64,000 nucleotides of DNA from contig NZ_JADOEQ010000009.1 of the NCBI RefSeq assembly GCF_016745255.1, positions 113,436 through 177,435 of the forward strand, written 5' to 3'. The DNA is from Enterococcus sp. BWR-S5 (GTDB lineage: Bacteria; Bacillota; Bacilli; Lactobacillales; Enterococcaceae). Under the pieces are notes generated by a model. That model had not been told where the DNA came from and searched no databases. It saw nothing but the letters and a program-made list of their open reading frames with translations. Numbering within the stretch: the stretch's first letter is position 1; each line of letters begins with the position of its first letter. Shown in pieces: positions 38,070-45,828 of this stretch. The position numbers were made by a program, and so were the translations under genes.

Positions 38070-38945
38070 TTATTCGTCAGAAAGATATTCTTTCCAATTT
38101 TCTGGAAATCCATATAACTTCCAATCTATTCCATCCCTATTTTCATTCCTAATTCTTAAAATATTTTCATAGAACGACTGCCAACTGCCTTCTTGCAAAG
38201 AAACTTTTCTACAAATAACTAAAACTGAAAATAATGATGAATTACTAATTTTTGTAATTTCTTTTTTTGTTAACTTTGGTTTTATGTTTAACCTTCTATC
38301 ATACAACCTACTATTATGCCCACACATATTTCGTATAACAGAGAGAACATATAGCCAGTTTTCTAAATATATACTGCTAAAGCCTATTGTTTCTTTGGCT
38401 ATAATCTTCTTCATATCGGGTTTCAGATTATTATAAAATTTTGATAAATCGCCAAAACTAGACATTTCCAATGCAGTCCATATCGGAAATATCTTTTCAT
38501 ATTTTTGGTTATAGTGCTTTACAAACAACTCGTTTCTTTTAATGGCCCTCTTTACCGATTCCTCAAAAGTTGCTGCCCATCTATCATACCAGTCTTCTTT
38601 AACAAAATTTTGTTTATTATAGTGATCAACTGGGCTATAGTGAAATGCAAATGCATGTGAAATAATAGTTCTATAATTAATTTCGATATCTTCTAATAAA
38701 CCAAATAGAAGCTTTTTTAGTTCTGCATCTGTATCATAAATATTGATAATCTGATTAAAAGATGCTCCATTCTTAAAATTATCTTTACTTTTACAAAGAG
38801 TAAGCCAATAACCAGAGAGCCTAAAATAGCCTATACTCTTAAGATATTTTTTAGCTGTGTTCTCATCTTCAATAACCAAATTACGTTTTTTTAACAATTC
38901 TATTTGTTCGTCATAAGTAGTAGCAGGCTTATTATAATCAACCAT
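38070..38945 (-). CDS. Abi_2 (AbiD/AbiF) family abortive-infection protein with HEPN motif
   Basis: A 291-residue protein of the Abi_2 family. The typical start YDEQIELLKKRNLVIEDENTAKKYLKSIGYFRLSGYWL is followed by a helical body and the HEPN RNase-type motif RNMCGH (Arg205-His210). Relatives stop phage growth by killing or arresting the infected cell, presumably through RNA cleavage. Directly upstream is a leader RNA that resembles the AbiF motif and may act as antitoxin or attenuator. GGAG lies 6 nt before the ATG. It is the only gene between island boundaries A and B. Confidence 0.88.
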   Translation of the reverse strand: MVDYNKPATTYDEQIELLKKRNLVIEDENTAKKYLKSIGYFRLSGYWLTLCKSKDNFKNGASFNQIINIYDTDAELKKLLFGLLEDIEINYRTIISHAFAFHYSPVDHYNKQNFVKEDWYDRWAATFEESVKRAIKRNELFVKHYNQKYEKIFPIWTALEMSSFGDLSKFYNNLKPDMKKIIAKETIGFSSIYLENWLYVLSVIRNMCGHNSRLYDRRLNIKPKLTKKEITKISNSSLFSVLVICRKVSLQEGSWQSFYENILRIRNENRDGIDWKLYGFPENWKEYLSDE

Positions 38946-38957
38946 ATTAATCTCCTA

Positions 38958-39012
38958 TAAAAAAACGTCCCCGCTTGGGACACATCGTTGAGAGGTGTGC
39001 GGGGTTCTATTA
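38958..39012 (-). ncRNA. AbiF-like structured leader RNA
   Basis: On the minus strand CCCCGC pairs with GCGGGG, enclosing ACAC/GTGT and the loop CTCTCAACGA, and a run of seven T follows. It sits 13 nt before the start codon of the Abi_2 gene. The abiF RNA motif described by comparative genomics has this position and a similar GC-rich stem; the match is from memory of the motif, not from a covariance search. Confidence 0.6.
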
Positions 39013-39342
39013 ACTCAAATATATCTTATAAAATATTATAAGTCAATCGCTTTTAATCAAGAATCAAACTACCGTAACTATCATATCTCTGTATGTCATA
39101 AAAAAGTAGTAATTTTCTCTAATATAAATATACCTCAAAATTCTTGTCTAAAACTTCGCATTTAGTTCATTTTAAAGTTACTTCTTATGTATAAAACAAT
39201 AACTAAAATAGAATACTTTCATATTGTCTACAAACCTATAAATTTCTCCATAATTATCCCCTTCATTCCACTTATTCGTCATATTTAGAACAACTAATTT
39301 TCCCAGTAATTATGAATTCTTTTTCCTTTATACTTTGTAAAA
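39013..39342. other. Intergenic region, no gene seen
   Basis: About 330 nt of very AT-rich DNA between the Abi_2 leader and the partial att copy B. Only short broken frames are visible. Confidence 0.4.
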
Positions 39343-39452
39343 AAAAGACACCTCCCAAAGAATGGAAAGTGCCTCGAAACATTTCGGTTGAATGGTACTC
39401 GATTTCCTGAGAAATCTCCGTCCCGTACTATATTCGTAATCGAATAAATATC
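39343..39452. repeat. Partial junction repeat (copy B)
   Basis: This segment closely resembles 43086-43200 (copy C), including the rpsI-type terminator and the stretch GATTTCCTGAGAAATCTCCG. It diverges just before the rpsI-coding part, so the att core itself is missing here. It suggests a third, degraded island junction. Confidence 0.7.
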
Positions 39453-39478
39453 TTGCACGTCAGAATGCACATTCACAT

Positions 39479-40138
39479 TTAATACAATAATTCTATTATT
39501 TTATATTCAGCTTCTCCATTAATTTTTTTATAGTTTTCATTATTTTTAATGTCTTCAATTGACCGATATTCCCAATATTTTCGCGCTAAAGTGACTGGAG
39601 AGTTATTTTTATCATTCATGCGTAATTCTTTTAGATTAAACGATCCACAATCGTTCATGAGCCTGTTTCTTCCGACATTTTTTAGAGATTTCTTTATCCC
39701 TTCATAACTGGTGGACTGACTATATGTTGCATTTAAATCTCCATGTCTCACATAGTATCTAATTTCTCCATTTGAACTTTCTACCGCTCCTGTTGGTTCA
39801 CTCAATATTTCTGTAACCTCAACAAGACTTTCTTTCAGTACAATGACTTTTGGATTGATGAAGCTTATCTCATAGTGTCCTAATTTATGACCCAATCGAC
39901 CTCTCCCTATACACTCTAAAACTTCTCCTTCCGATAATCGGTGATCTACATATCCTTTGAATAAAGGAATTAAAGAAGGATTTTTACGCATATATTCAGA
40001 TTGATGCTCAATGACTTCACCTAAAAATTTTACATAATTCTCTTCACTATGCCATTCCACATTTTTAACTATAACTTTAAACTTAGCTTTCCAATTATCT
40101 TTTTCAGCTTTTTTATACCATTGAGTTTTAGAATCCAC
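39479..40138 (-). CDS. Unknown protein of the reverse-transcriptase islet
   Basis: A 219-residue soluble protein without signal peptide or membrane segment, rich in Lys, Asn and Glu. Notable segments are GKGRGRLGHK-like CIGRGRLGHKLGHYEIS and RYYVRHGDLNATYSQS. I do not recognise the family. Its gene follows the 92-residue gene after 41 nt, and both lie downstream of the reverse transcriptase. A terminator separates the pair from the RT gene, so they may be a separate unit. Confidence 0.7.
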   Translation of the reverse strand: MDSKTQWYKKAEKDNWKAKFKVIVKNVEWHSEENYVKFLGEVIEHQSEYMRKNPSLIPLFKGYVDHRLSEGEVLECIGRGRLGHKLGHYEISFINPKVIVLKESLVEVTEILSEPTGAVESSNGEIRYYVRHGDLNATYSQSTSYEGIKKSLKNVGRNRLMNDCGSFNLKELRMNDKNNSPVTLARKYWEYRSIEDIKNNENYKKINGEAEYKIIELLY

Positions 40139-40179
40139 TTCTTTTCCTCCATAAATATATCATTATTTGTAGCGATTAA

Positions 40180-40458
40180 TTAATAATCTATATCATTAAC
40201 ATCTTGAATAAAAGTTGGCTTTTGCATTTGAGCTAAGAAATCTGAAAGTATATCCACTTGTTCTGACTCATTCATTAATGAACCTGATAATATAATTCGT
40301 AATGAGTAACTTCCAGAAGGTTTGTATTGATTTAATTTTTCAATAGCATCTACATTAAACTTATCATATTCTTTACCAATGACACGTTTATAATAGACTA
40401 TGTCTTTTGTTATTGGTAATTTTAATTCTTTTCTCAACTCTTTAGATATCCCCATCAT
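40180..40458 (-). CDS. Unknown 92-residue protein of the reverse-transcriptase islet
   Basis: A small soluble, mixed-charge protein (KELRKELKLPITKD..., SLRIILSGSLMNESEQVDILSDFL). No domain was recognised. A plausible ribosome binding site (GAGAGGATTA) precedes the first of two ATG codons. It forms a pair with the 219-residue gene 41 nt downstream, which invites a toxin-antitoxin or defence-accessory reading, but nothing in the sequence proves this. Confidence 0.65.
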   Translation of the reverse strand: MMGISKELRKELKLPITKDIVYYKRVIGKEYDKFNVDAIEKLNQYKPSGSYSLRIILSGSLMNESEQVDILSDFLAQMQKPTFIQDVNDIDY

Positions 40459-40530
40459 TAATCCTCTCTAAAAAAACATTTTTAAAAACTTTTAGAACTA
40501 AATATATTTTATCAAATGTAGACAATATTT

Positions 40531-40573
40531 AAAAGGCACTTTTCAGACTAGAAAAGTACCTTTTACTTTTTTC
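40531..40573 (-). terminator. Terminator after the reverse transcriptase gene
   Basis: AAAAGGCACTTTTC pairs with GAAAAGTACCTTTT (one mismatch) around a 6-nt loop, with T-rich sequence on both strands. It separates the RT gene from the two small genes. Confidence 0.75.
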
Positions 40574-40626
40574 AAATTATTCAATTCAAAGTATAATTAG
40601 AAAATGTAACAGTTATATTAAACCAT

Positions 40627-42000
40627 TTATATCTTAACATGTAATTTAATCCCAAGCCTTTTTTCAATTTTCCTTTTGCGATTTTTTATTTGACGCATCA
40701 TCAGATTCTTTGTCTTCGGAGACAGCTCATCAAATTTTTCTTGTGATCTTTTTGCATATGAAATAAAGTTTCCATACGGCTTTAATTCCGTCCCTAAATC
40801 AGTGTATAACAAATATAACTGTTTTCTATAAGGTATTTTCTTCAAATTCTTTTTTCTCTTAATACGATTACCTCTTCTAACTAAATCATATGCATTTCTA
40901 TAAAATTTATAAGGGCTTTTCCCTCTCATCCTAACACTTTTCCCGTCAAAAACGAAACCTAGATAGTCCACGCGTGAGTCTTCCTGATTCTCTAAATTAA
41001 CTATTTTAGAACCATCATATTCATACTTAGCTGTCTTTTTTTCCTGCAAAATAATTTTATTTTCTTTCGCTATCCTTCGAACTTCAGACTCTATTTCATT
41101 AAATTCACTCAATCCCATGTTAACTATTTGAGCTTTAGGAATCACCAAAATAAAATCATCGGAATAACGATTATATACTCCTCCATATTGATTAGCTATT
41201 TTCATTAATTCTAAATCAAAATTGACACTATATATATTGGCAAGTACACCACTAATCGCAGTTCCTTGAGGAATACCAAAAGAATTTTTGTTGTATTGTG
41301 CTTTATGTTCTTTTTGATATTTTCTTAATTCATTAATTGATTTGAAATACCTATGTTGCTTATTTCCCCATAATTCCTGATCCTCTCCACAAATCTCGTT
41401 AATCTCCACTTTATCATAATAGCCAAATTTAGTAACAGAACGAAAAACATTGTACCAATCTTTACTCAGTTTCCTATTTTCCATCAGTTTAGCATCAGCT
41501 AGAACATCAATTAGATTATTTTTCAAAATTCTATGATCAAGCCTATCAAAAAAATCAGTAAAATCTCCAACCAAAACATATGCATTTCCAAAACAAACAA
41601 TTTTATTGATAATTTCTGCAGAAAAATCTATATTCGACTGTCTAGGCTTGTTATCTCGATAAGCGAGAGAACAGTTATCAATTTTATGTCTACTCGCCCA
41701 TATATCATAGTCCTTATTTACTAAAATGGAATAATACTTATAAATATAGCCATCTAAATGTCCAGCATACATGATTTTTCTTTTCTTCTCTTTGATAGGA
41801 CGATTTTCTATTTTAGGATTAGCTTTTCCTGTAAATTTTTCAGACATATCAACATAGTGAAGGAAAGGCAAAAAACTATGAAACATAATCTTTTTAGGAT
41901 TAGTTACATAGTTTTCAACATTTCTAAAATGTACTCGTCTGTCAAAATGAAGATAACCTTTTATATTAAAATGCTTATCAACAATTTCTCTATCTAGCAT
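40627..42000 (-). CDS. Defence-type reverse transcriptase (UG/DRT class)
   Basis: A 457-residue reverse transcriptase. Catalytic Asp146 lies in VGDFTDFFDRLDH, GIPQGTAIS is at 242-250, and the active site YSDD is at 279-282. A motif resembling LGF follows (YLGFVFDGK), then a basic C-terminal extension of about 110 residues (RRGNRIKRKKN). The GIPQGTAISGVLANIY motif and the C-terminal extension fit the unknown-group/Abi lineage used in phage defence (DRT), not retrons (no VTG motif) and not group II introns (no maturase/HNH). The exact subtype cannot be fixed by eye. A structured RNA segment lies directly upstream. Confidence 0.85.
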   Translation of the reverse strand: MLDREIVDKHFNIKGYLHFDRRVHFRNVENYVTNPKKIMFHSFLPFLHYVDMSEKFTGKANPKIENRPIKEKKRKIMYAGHLDGYIYKYYSILVNKDYDIWASRHKIDNCSLAYRDNKPRQSNIDFSAEIINKIVCFGNAYVLVGDFTDFFDRLDHRILKNNLIDVLADAKLMENRKLSKDWYNVFRSVTKFGYYDKVEINEICGEDQELWGNKQHRYFKSINELRKYQKEHKAQYNKNSFGIPQGTAISGVLANIYSVNFDLELMKIANQYGGVYNRYSDDFILVIPKAQIVNMGLSEFNEIESEVRRIAKENKIILQEKKTAKYEYDGSKIVNLENQEDSRVDYLGFVFDGKSVRMRGKSPYKFYRNAYDLVRRGNRIKRKKNLKKIPYRKQLYLLYTDLGTELKPYGNFISYAKRSQEKFDELSPKTKNLMMRQIKNRKRKIEKRLGIKLHVKI

Positions 42001-42088
42001 TTCTATACCTCACTTTTGAGCGGGAGAAATATCAGGCCTAGCCCCTGATACATATTTCTCCTGCACCGGGACATAATCGCCACACTAT
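42001..42088 (-). ncRNA. Structured RNA upstream of the reverse transcriptase
   Basis: On the minus strand a hairpin of GGAGAAAT with ATTTCTCC encloses ATCAGG with CCTGAT. It lies between a promoter-like TTGAGT-N17-CATAAA (about 42095-42120) and the RT start codon. Several DRT systems carry a template or cofactor ncRNA at exactly this place, so this is the candidate partner RNA; it could also be a translational leader. Confidence 0.5.
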
Positions 42089-42181
42089 TGCCCCATTTTT
42101 TATGTGCAGCATGCCAGGGTTACTCAACTCATATGTTATGATATTAATGACTATCCAGATAACTCAAAGAAAGGTGATCTC

Positions 42182-42442
42182 ATGGAAATATATATCCAAT
42201 TGTTTATCTCCTCACTCAGTTGGTTATTTCGATTAGTAATAACGTTATTAATAATTGAAATAACCCCAATCCAATACTTGCCAAGTTGGCTGATTAAATT
42301 GTTAGTAGACAGTTTCAAACATCATATTCCATCAATCTTAAAATTTGTGGACACTTTCATTTTATCACAAAATGAAAATAATTTCATATCAAAATATTTT
42401 TTTATTCTCAGACTGTTCAATTCTCTTTTTTCAATCTCATAA
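42182..42442 (+). CDS. Possible small hydrophobic protein
   Basis: An 86-residue frame with GAAAGGTGATCTC before the ATG. The N-terminal two thirds are hydrophobic (LFRLVITLLIIEITP), giving one or two membrane segments, and the C-terminus is again hydrophobic. It diverges from the RT gene. It could be the membrane effector or toxin part of the RT islet, or a chance frame in AT-rich DNA. Confidence 0.4.
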   Translation: MEIYIQLFISSLSWLFRLVITLLIIEITPIQYLPSWLIKLLVDSFKHHIPSILKFVDTFILSQNENNFISKYFFILRLFNSLFSIS

Positions 42443-42479
42443 TCCTCAATATATCATCAATCTTCAAGGCATCCGCTAT

Positions 42480-42643
42480 CCACTCAATATGTTACAGATA
42501 GCTTCTCTTTCATTCTATCGTTAGAAATATTACTTAAATTTGATGGTTCTATTCTTTATAATCTAGCTAATTCTCTTAAATTTTTCTGCTAGCAACTCAT
42601 TTATCAATATCTCGACTTTTGCTTCATGTTTATCTTCAATCAT
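42480..42643 (-). pseudogene. Degenerate short regulator-like gene
   Basis: A strong ribosome binding site (GGAGGAGG) precedes an ATG at 42641-42643. The frame (MIEDKHEAKVEILINELLAEK...) stops after 26 codons, but continues after a one-base shift as LRELARL and then further stops. It looks like a decayed small gene. Confidence 0.35.
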
Positions 42644-42726
42644 AGTAATTTCCTCCTCCAAACCAAATATTATTATCTATATAAACATAGTGTAATTGGA
42701 AAAAGAAACAAGCAATATAACTAAAA

Positions 42727-43014
42727 AAACTAGGAATCAAACAGACTTCTCAACAATTTTTATTTACCTATGTAGCACAAAAAGGCGAAGTCAATCAACC
42801 CTTGCATCCTGATTTGCTAAATAATAAAATAAATCAGTTAGAGAAAAAATATGAGCTTCCTCACATTATTCCTCATGGTTTAAGACATAGCTTTGTTTCT
42901 GATTTAGTAGACAATCTAATCATCAAGTCACCGGTTGGGCATGGAGAAACCTCTAACATAATTCGTGATGTTTACGGTCATGCAAATAACCAAACAAAAA
43001 TCAATACGATTTAA
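42727..43014 (+). pseudogene. C-terminal relic of a tyrosine integrase
   Basis: The frame reads KLGIKQTSQQFLFTYVAQKG...NQPLHPD and then HGLRHSFVSDL. This aligns to residues about 287-375 of the integrase at 57427-58617. The N-terminal two thirds are missing, and the segment after the histidine motif has drifted (SPVGHGETSNIIRDVYGHANN) and ends without the normal C-terminus. It lies about 200 nt before att copy C, just as the intact integrase lies before rpsI. Confidence 0.75.
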
Positions 43015-43082
43015 TTATTAGAGAATTATGGAAGACAAGAGTAAGAGCTTGGTTACGACTGGCTAAATAGTCGTAACCAAAA

Positions 43083-43260
43083 CAAAAAAAAGACACCTTC
43101 CAAAAACTGGAAAGTGTCTTGAAATCTTTCGATTGAATGGCACTCGATTTCCTGAGAAATCTCCGTTCCATACTGTATTCGTAAGCGAATAAATTCGCAA
43201 CGACTCCAGCAATTAACGCTTAGAGAACTGTGAAGCTTTACGAGCTTTCTTAAGCCCTGG
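43083..43260. repeat. Internal att-like copy of the rpsI 3' end and terminator (copy C)
   Basis: 43213-43260 repeats the last 16 codons of rpsI, still encoding [15 protein letters not shown] and a stop on the minus strand. A hairpin terminator (GACACCTTCC with GGAAAGTGTC) follows at 43086-43118. The intervening stretch is shared with copy B but not with the rpsI locus itself. It marks the junction between two tandem islands. Confidence 0.8.
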
Positions 43261-43458
43261 TTGGTCACTCCCTGATTTCACCTAGTTTCAATCCGCATTA
43301 GAGTAGAGGAAATTTAGCTCAACTTTGTTGATTTACTATAAACGACTTTAAGCCATATTCATTACGCCGTAACCAAAAATCGTAACCAAATTAGATTATG
43401 GTACATCAAAAAAACTACAGCTATAAATATATTTTAATTAGTACTTACTATCATCATT

Positions 43459-43806
43459 TTACTTTTCTTTTTTATTGACGATTTTACTCACTAAAACTGA
43501 AATTGCATCAATAACAGCCTCTTGATCTTCTTCGGGAACTTTCTCTAAATCCTTTAATAAATTTTCAATCCCTTTACTACTAGCAGGAAATTTAAAGTTG
43601 AAAAAATTATCTAACGAGATATTTAAAGCATCTAGAATTTGTTCCAAAGTATCTATTTTGAGATTATATTTTTCATTTTCTAATTTGTTTATATACTTAG
43701 GTTCTAAACCAGCCTTTTCTGATACAGTTTCTTGGCTAAATCCTAGTTCTTTCCTAAAATACTTTACTCTTTTAGCTATAAAATTTCTAAGGTTACTTTT
43801 TTCCAT
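43459..43806 (-). CDS. XRE-type repressor
   Basis: A 115-residue protein with a helix-turn-helix of the Cro/cI type in residues about 8-62 (VKYFRKELGFSQETVSEKAGLEPKYINKLENEK). An acidic C-terminal helix pair follows (VPEEDQEAVIDAISVLVSKI). The ATG at 43804-43806 follows a GGTGG-type site; a longer frame upstream lacks support. It diverges from the LysM protein gene, and two similar 18-bp dyads lie in the shared control region, so it probably represses itself and that gene. Confidence 0.85.
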   Translation of the reverse strand: MEKSNLRNFIAKRVKYFRKELGFSQETVSEKAGLEPKYINKLENEKYNLKIDTLEQILDALNISLDNFFNFKFPASSKGIENLLKDLEKVPEEDQEAVIDAISVLVSKIVNKKEK

Positions 43807-43837
43807 TCCATACACCACCCTTATTCTTTTATCATAT

Positions 43838-43907
43838 AGTGGTTTCCAGAACACTTTAATGGCGTCTAAAGCCACTTTTTATAAAAATAAGTGTTGTTTA
43901 AAACACT
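43838..43907. promoter_or_regulatory. Two operator-like dyads with the LysM gene promoter
   Basis: AGTGGTTTCCAGAACACT (43838-43855) and AGTGTTGTTTAAAACACT (43890-43907) share the AGTG-N10-CACT form. The second overlaps the -35 of a plus-strand promoter, TTGTTT-N17-TAAAAT. This is the expected arrangement for control by the divergent XRE gene. Confidence 0.55.
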
Positions 43908-43963
43908 ATCAAATGTTAAAATCGTATTTGTAAATAGTCATAATTCAAGGGAGGAATATATCA

Positions 43964-44719
43964 ATGAAAAAGTTTTTATTTATGTCATTATTTAGCGGAG
44001 TCCTATTAACCACAGGATTAACAAGTACAAAAACAGCTTATGCCAATCCATGGACAGCTAATACACCAGACATGTTAAAAATTCAGGACGGACAAACTAG
44101 TTATACTATGATCCTTGGAGATACTTTATGGGCGATATCTCAGCGGACTAACCTGACTGTTCAAGCTTTAGCAGATATCAATGGCATTAATTTAAATTTA
44201 GGAGAACAATACTTATTGCCAGTAGGACGCACAATTTATTTTGATGGAAATACAGTTATTGTAAAAGAAATAAATGGAAATGTTATAAGCGAAACTGTAG
44301 TGAGTGACGAGCAAAAAATTAACCCAAATCAAGATATTGGTGTAACAGTTGATCCGTCAGTTACAACTCCAACCACACCTGTAAGTCCTGTTGTCCCAGA
44401 TACATCAGTTAAGCCAGCAATACCAACAGAGCCTACAAAACCTGTTGAACCTACTAATCCGATTGATCCAGTAGATCCAACGGAACCAATTAATCCAGCG
44501 GAGCCTACTGATCCAGAACCCGAATTACCACAGCCCCCTTATACTGGAACCCAAATTCCAGGTGTTGAGAATGGAATTGTAGGAACTTATTCAGATGAAA
44601 CTGCGCTAATGGATGCGATGGATGATTACAAGCTAACGAATGATTTACATGGCTCAGATTGGGATTATGTGATTTTAAATAATGGTTATGGATTCTATGC
44701 GGTGTGGGTAACCCAATAA
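43964..44719 (+). CDS. Secreted LysM protein with Pro-rich linker
   Basis: A 251-residue exported protein with a signal peptide (about 1-27, ending AYAN) and one LysM domain (about 45-92, YTMILGDTLWAISQRTNLTVQALADINGI) that binds peptidoglycan. A long Pro/Thr/Glu-rich linker follows (about 130-195), then a C-terminal domain of about 55 residues that includes SDETALMDAMDDYK and NNGYGFYAVWVTQ. Similar LysM proteins occur on enterococcal plasmids and conjugative elements. GGGAGG precedes the ATG. It is the first plus-strand gene of the third island. Confidence 0.85.
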   Translation: MKKFLFMSLFSGVLLTTGLTSTKTAYANPWTANTPDMLKIQDGQTSYTMILGDTLWAISQRTNLTVQALADINGINLNLGEQYLLPVGRTIYFDGNTVIVKEINGNVISETVVSDEQKINPNQDIGVTVDPSVTTPTTPVSPVVPDTSVKPAIPTEPTKPVEPTNPIDPVDPTEPINPAEPTDPEPELPQPPYTGTQIPGVENGIVGTYSDETALMDAMDDYKLTNDLHGSDWDYVILNNGYGFYAVWVTQ

Positions 44720-44793
44720 GTTAGTACGAATAAAGAAACGTATATAAGTATGTAGATAGTCTATTATTTTCATTCATATTAGGAGGTAATAAC

Positions 44794-45033
44794 ATGGTTG
44801 ACTATAAAGATTGCTTTACAAAAGATGAGTGGTACGAATTAATGACAGCAAAAGAAGTTGCTAATAATTCTCCTGTTGAACTTCGTGTCTCTTCTCCACT
44901 CTTTGGAAAAGAAACAACATACTCACTCTTCTTAAATGATATTTCCTTAATAGGCCAAGGATTCACATTATCAGATACCAATTGGCCTCATGCAAAACAA
45001 ATACTTCAACAGCACTTTAATCTAAAGGAATAA
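44794..45033 (+). CDS. Unknown 79-residue protein
   Basis: A small soluble acidic protein with an excellent ribosome binding site (AGGAGG). The pattern FTKDEWYELMTAKEVANNSPVELRV resembles the start of the 86-residue protein encoded 700 nt downstream (FSDIEWLNLKDTKQLVGENPVKIFI), so the two may be distant paralogues. It probably forms an operon with the membrane protein gene 4 nt downstream. Confidence 0.7.
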   Translation: MVDYKDCFTKDEWYELMTAKEVANNSPVELRVSSPLFGKETTYSLFLNDISLIGQGFTLSDTNWPHAKQILQQHFNLKE

Positions 45034-45037
45034 ACAT

Positions 45038-45370
45038 ATGAAAGATTTAATGACTAAAAAAAAATTGTTTTTACAGGCTACTCCGGTTCTATTCATTTTG
45101 TTCTTTTTATTCTACAAAACCATTTTAGGGTTTTTAGTCATGCTTTTCGCATTTTTTATAGTGATACTGCTAGCAGTATTCTTTATTTACATGACAAAAA
45201 GATCCATTTACCATAACTTTTTTAGTCCCAAAGCAAAAGAACGAGAACAATTACAGAAAGATGAAATGCAAGTTCGAAAAAAAATAAAACAAGCTACTCA
45301 ACAGCAACGAGAAATGGAAAAACAAAAACGGAGTGACCGCATATTTAACAAGAGGAATACGTGGGAATAG
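45038..45370 (+). CDS. Small membrane protein with a basic tail
   Basis: A 110-residue protein with two adjacent hydrophobic segments (about residues 13-29 and 31-52). A highly charged, Gln/Lys/Arg-rich helical tail follows (about 65-110, probably coiled coil) and faces the cytoplasm. Its gene starts 4 nt after the previous stop. No family was recognised. Confidence 0.7.
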   Translation: MKDLMTKKKLFLQATPVLFILFFLFYKTILGFLVMLFAFFIVILLAVFFIYMTKRSIYHNFFSPKAKEREQLQKDEMQVRKKIKQATQQQREMEKQKRSDRIFNKRNTWE

Positions 45371-45478
45371 ACATCTTCATAGATGTCTATTTGTTCAGTA
45401 ACTTTTTAAAGATGATTAATATTTTCTGTATTTAAAAATCCTTTATTCTAGCTGTGTTACCTATAATTATGCGATAAA

Positions 45479-45739
45479 ATGGTTTTTAAAGAGGTGATGG
45501 CAATAGATTATTCACAACTATTTTCTGACATTGAATGGCTAAATCTAAAAGATACCAAACAACTGGTTGGTGAAAATCCTGTTAAAATCTTTATTAATAC
45601 CGAACCATACCACTATATTCTAGAAGTTTACCTATCAGAAATATGCATTTTTGATAAAAAGGTGGATGATATGGTTCATTTAGATGTCCTTAAAAGATTT
45701 CTAATATGTCTTTTTAATGTGGAAGAAATGATTGTATAA
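45479..45739 (+). CDS. Unknown protein, distant paralogue of the 79-residue protein
   Basis: Up to 86 residues; the true start is uncertain. The ATG at 45479 has no ribosome binding site. AAAGAGGTG lies just before the ATG at 45497 (too close) and 6 nt before an ATA at 45503. By comparison with the upstream 79-residue protein (MVDYKDCF versus AIDYSQLF) the protein should begin near 45497-45503. It is small, soluble and acidic. Confidence 0.55.
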   Translation: MVFKEVMAIDYSQLFSDIEWLNLKDTKQLVGENPVKIFINTEPYHYILEVYLSEICIFDKKVDDMVHLDVLKRFLICLFNVEEMIV

Positions 45740-45828
45740 ATTGTTATTTATTCATTTTGAGGAGAACTAACTATTTTCGTGAATAAAATAGTTAATTCTC
45801 TTTTTCGTTGCTGTCATGCTATTTGCTA

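Noticed and set aside
40627..42000. Retron or group II intron reverse transcriptase
   Set aside because: There is no VTG motif or msr-msd layout as in retrons, and no maturase, HNH domain or intron RNA structure. The motifs fit the defence UG/Abi lineage better.
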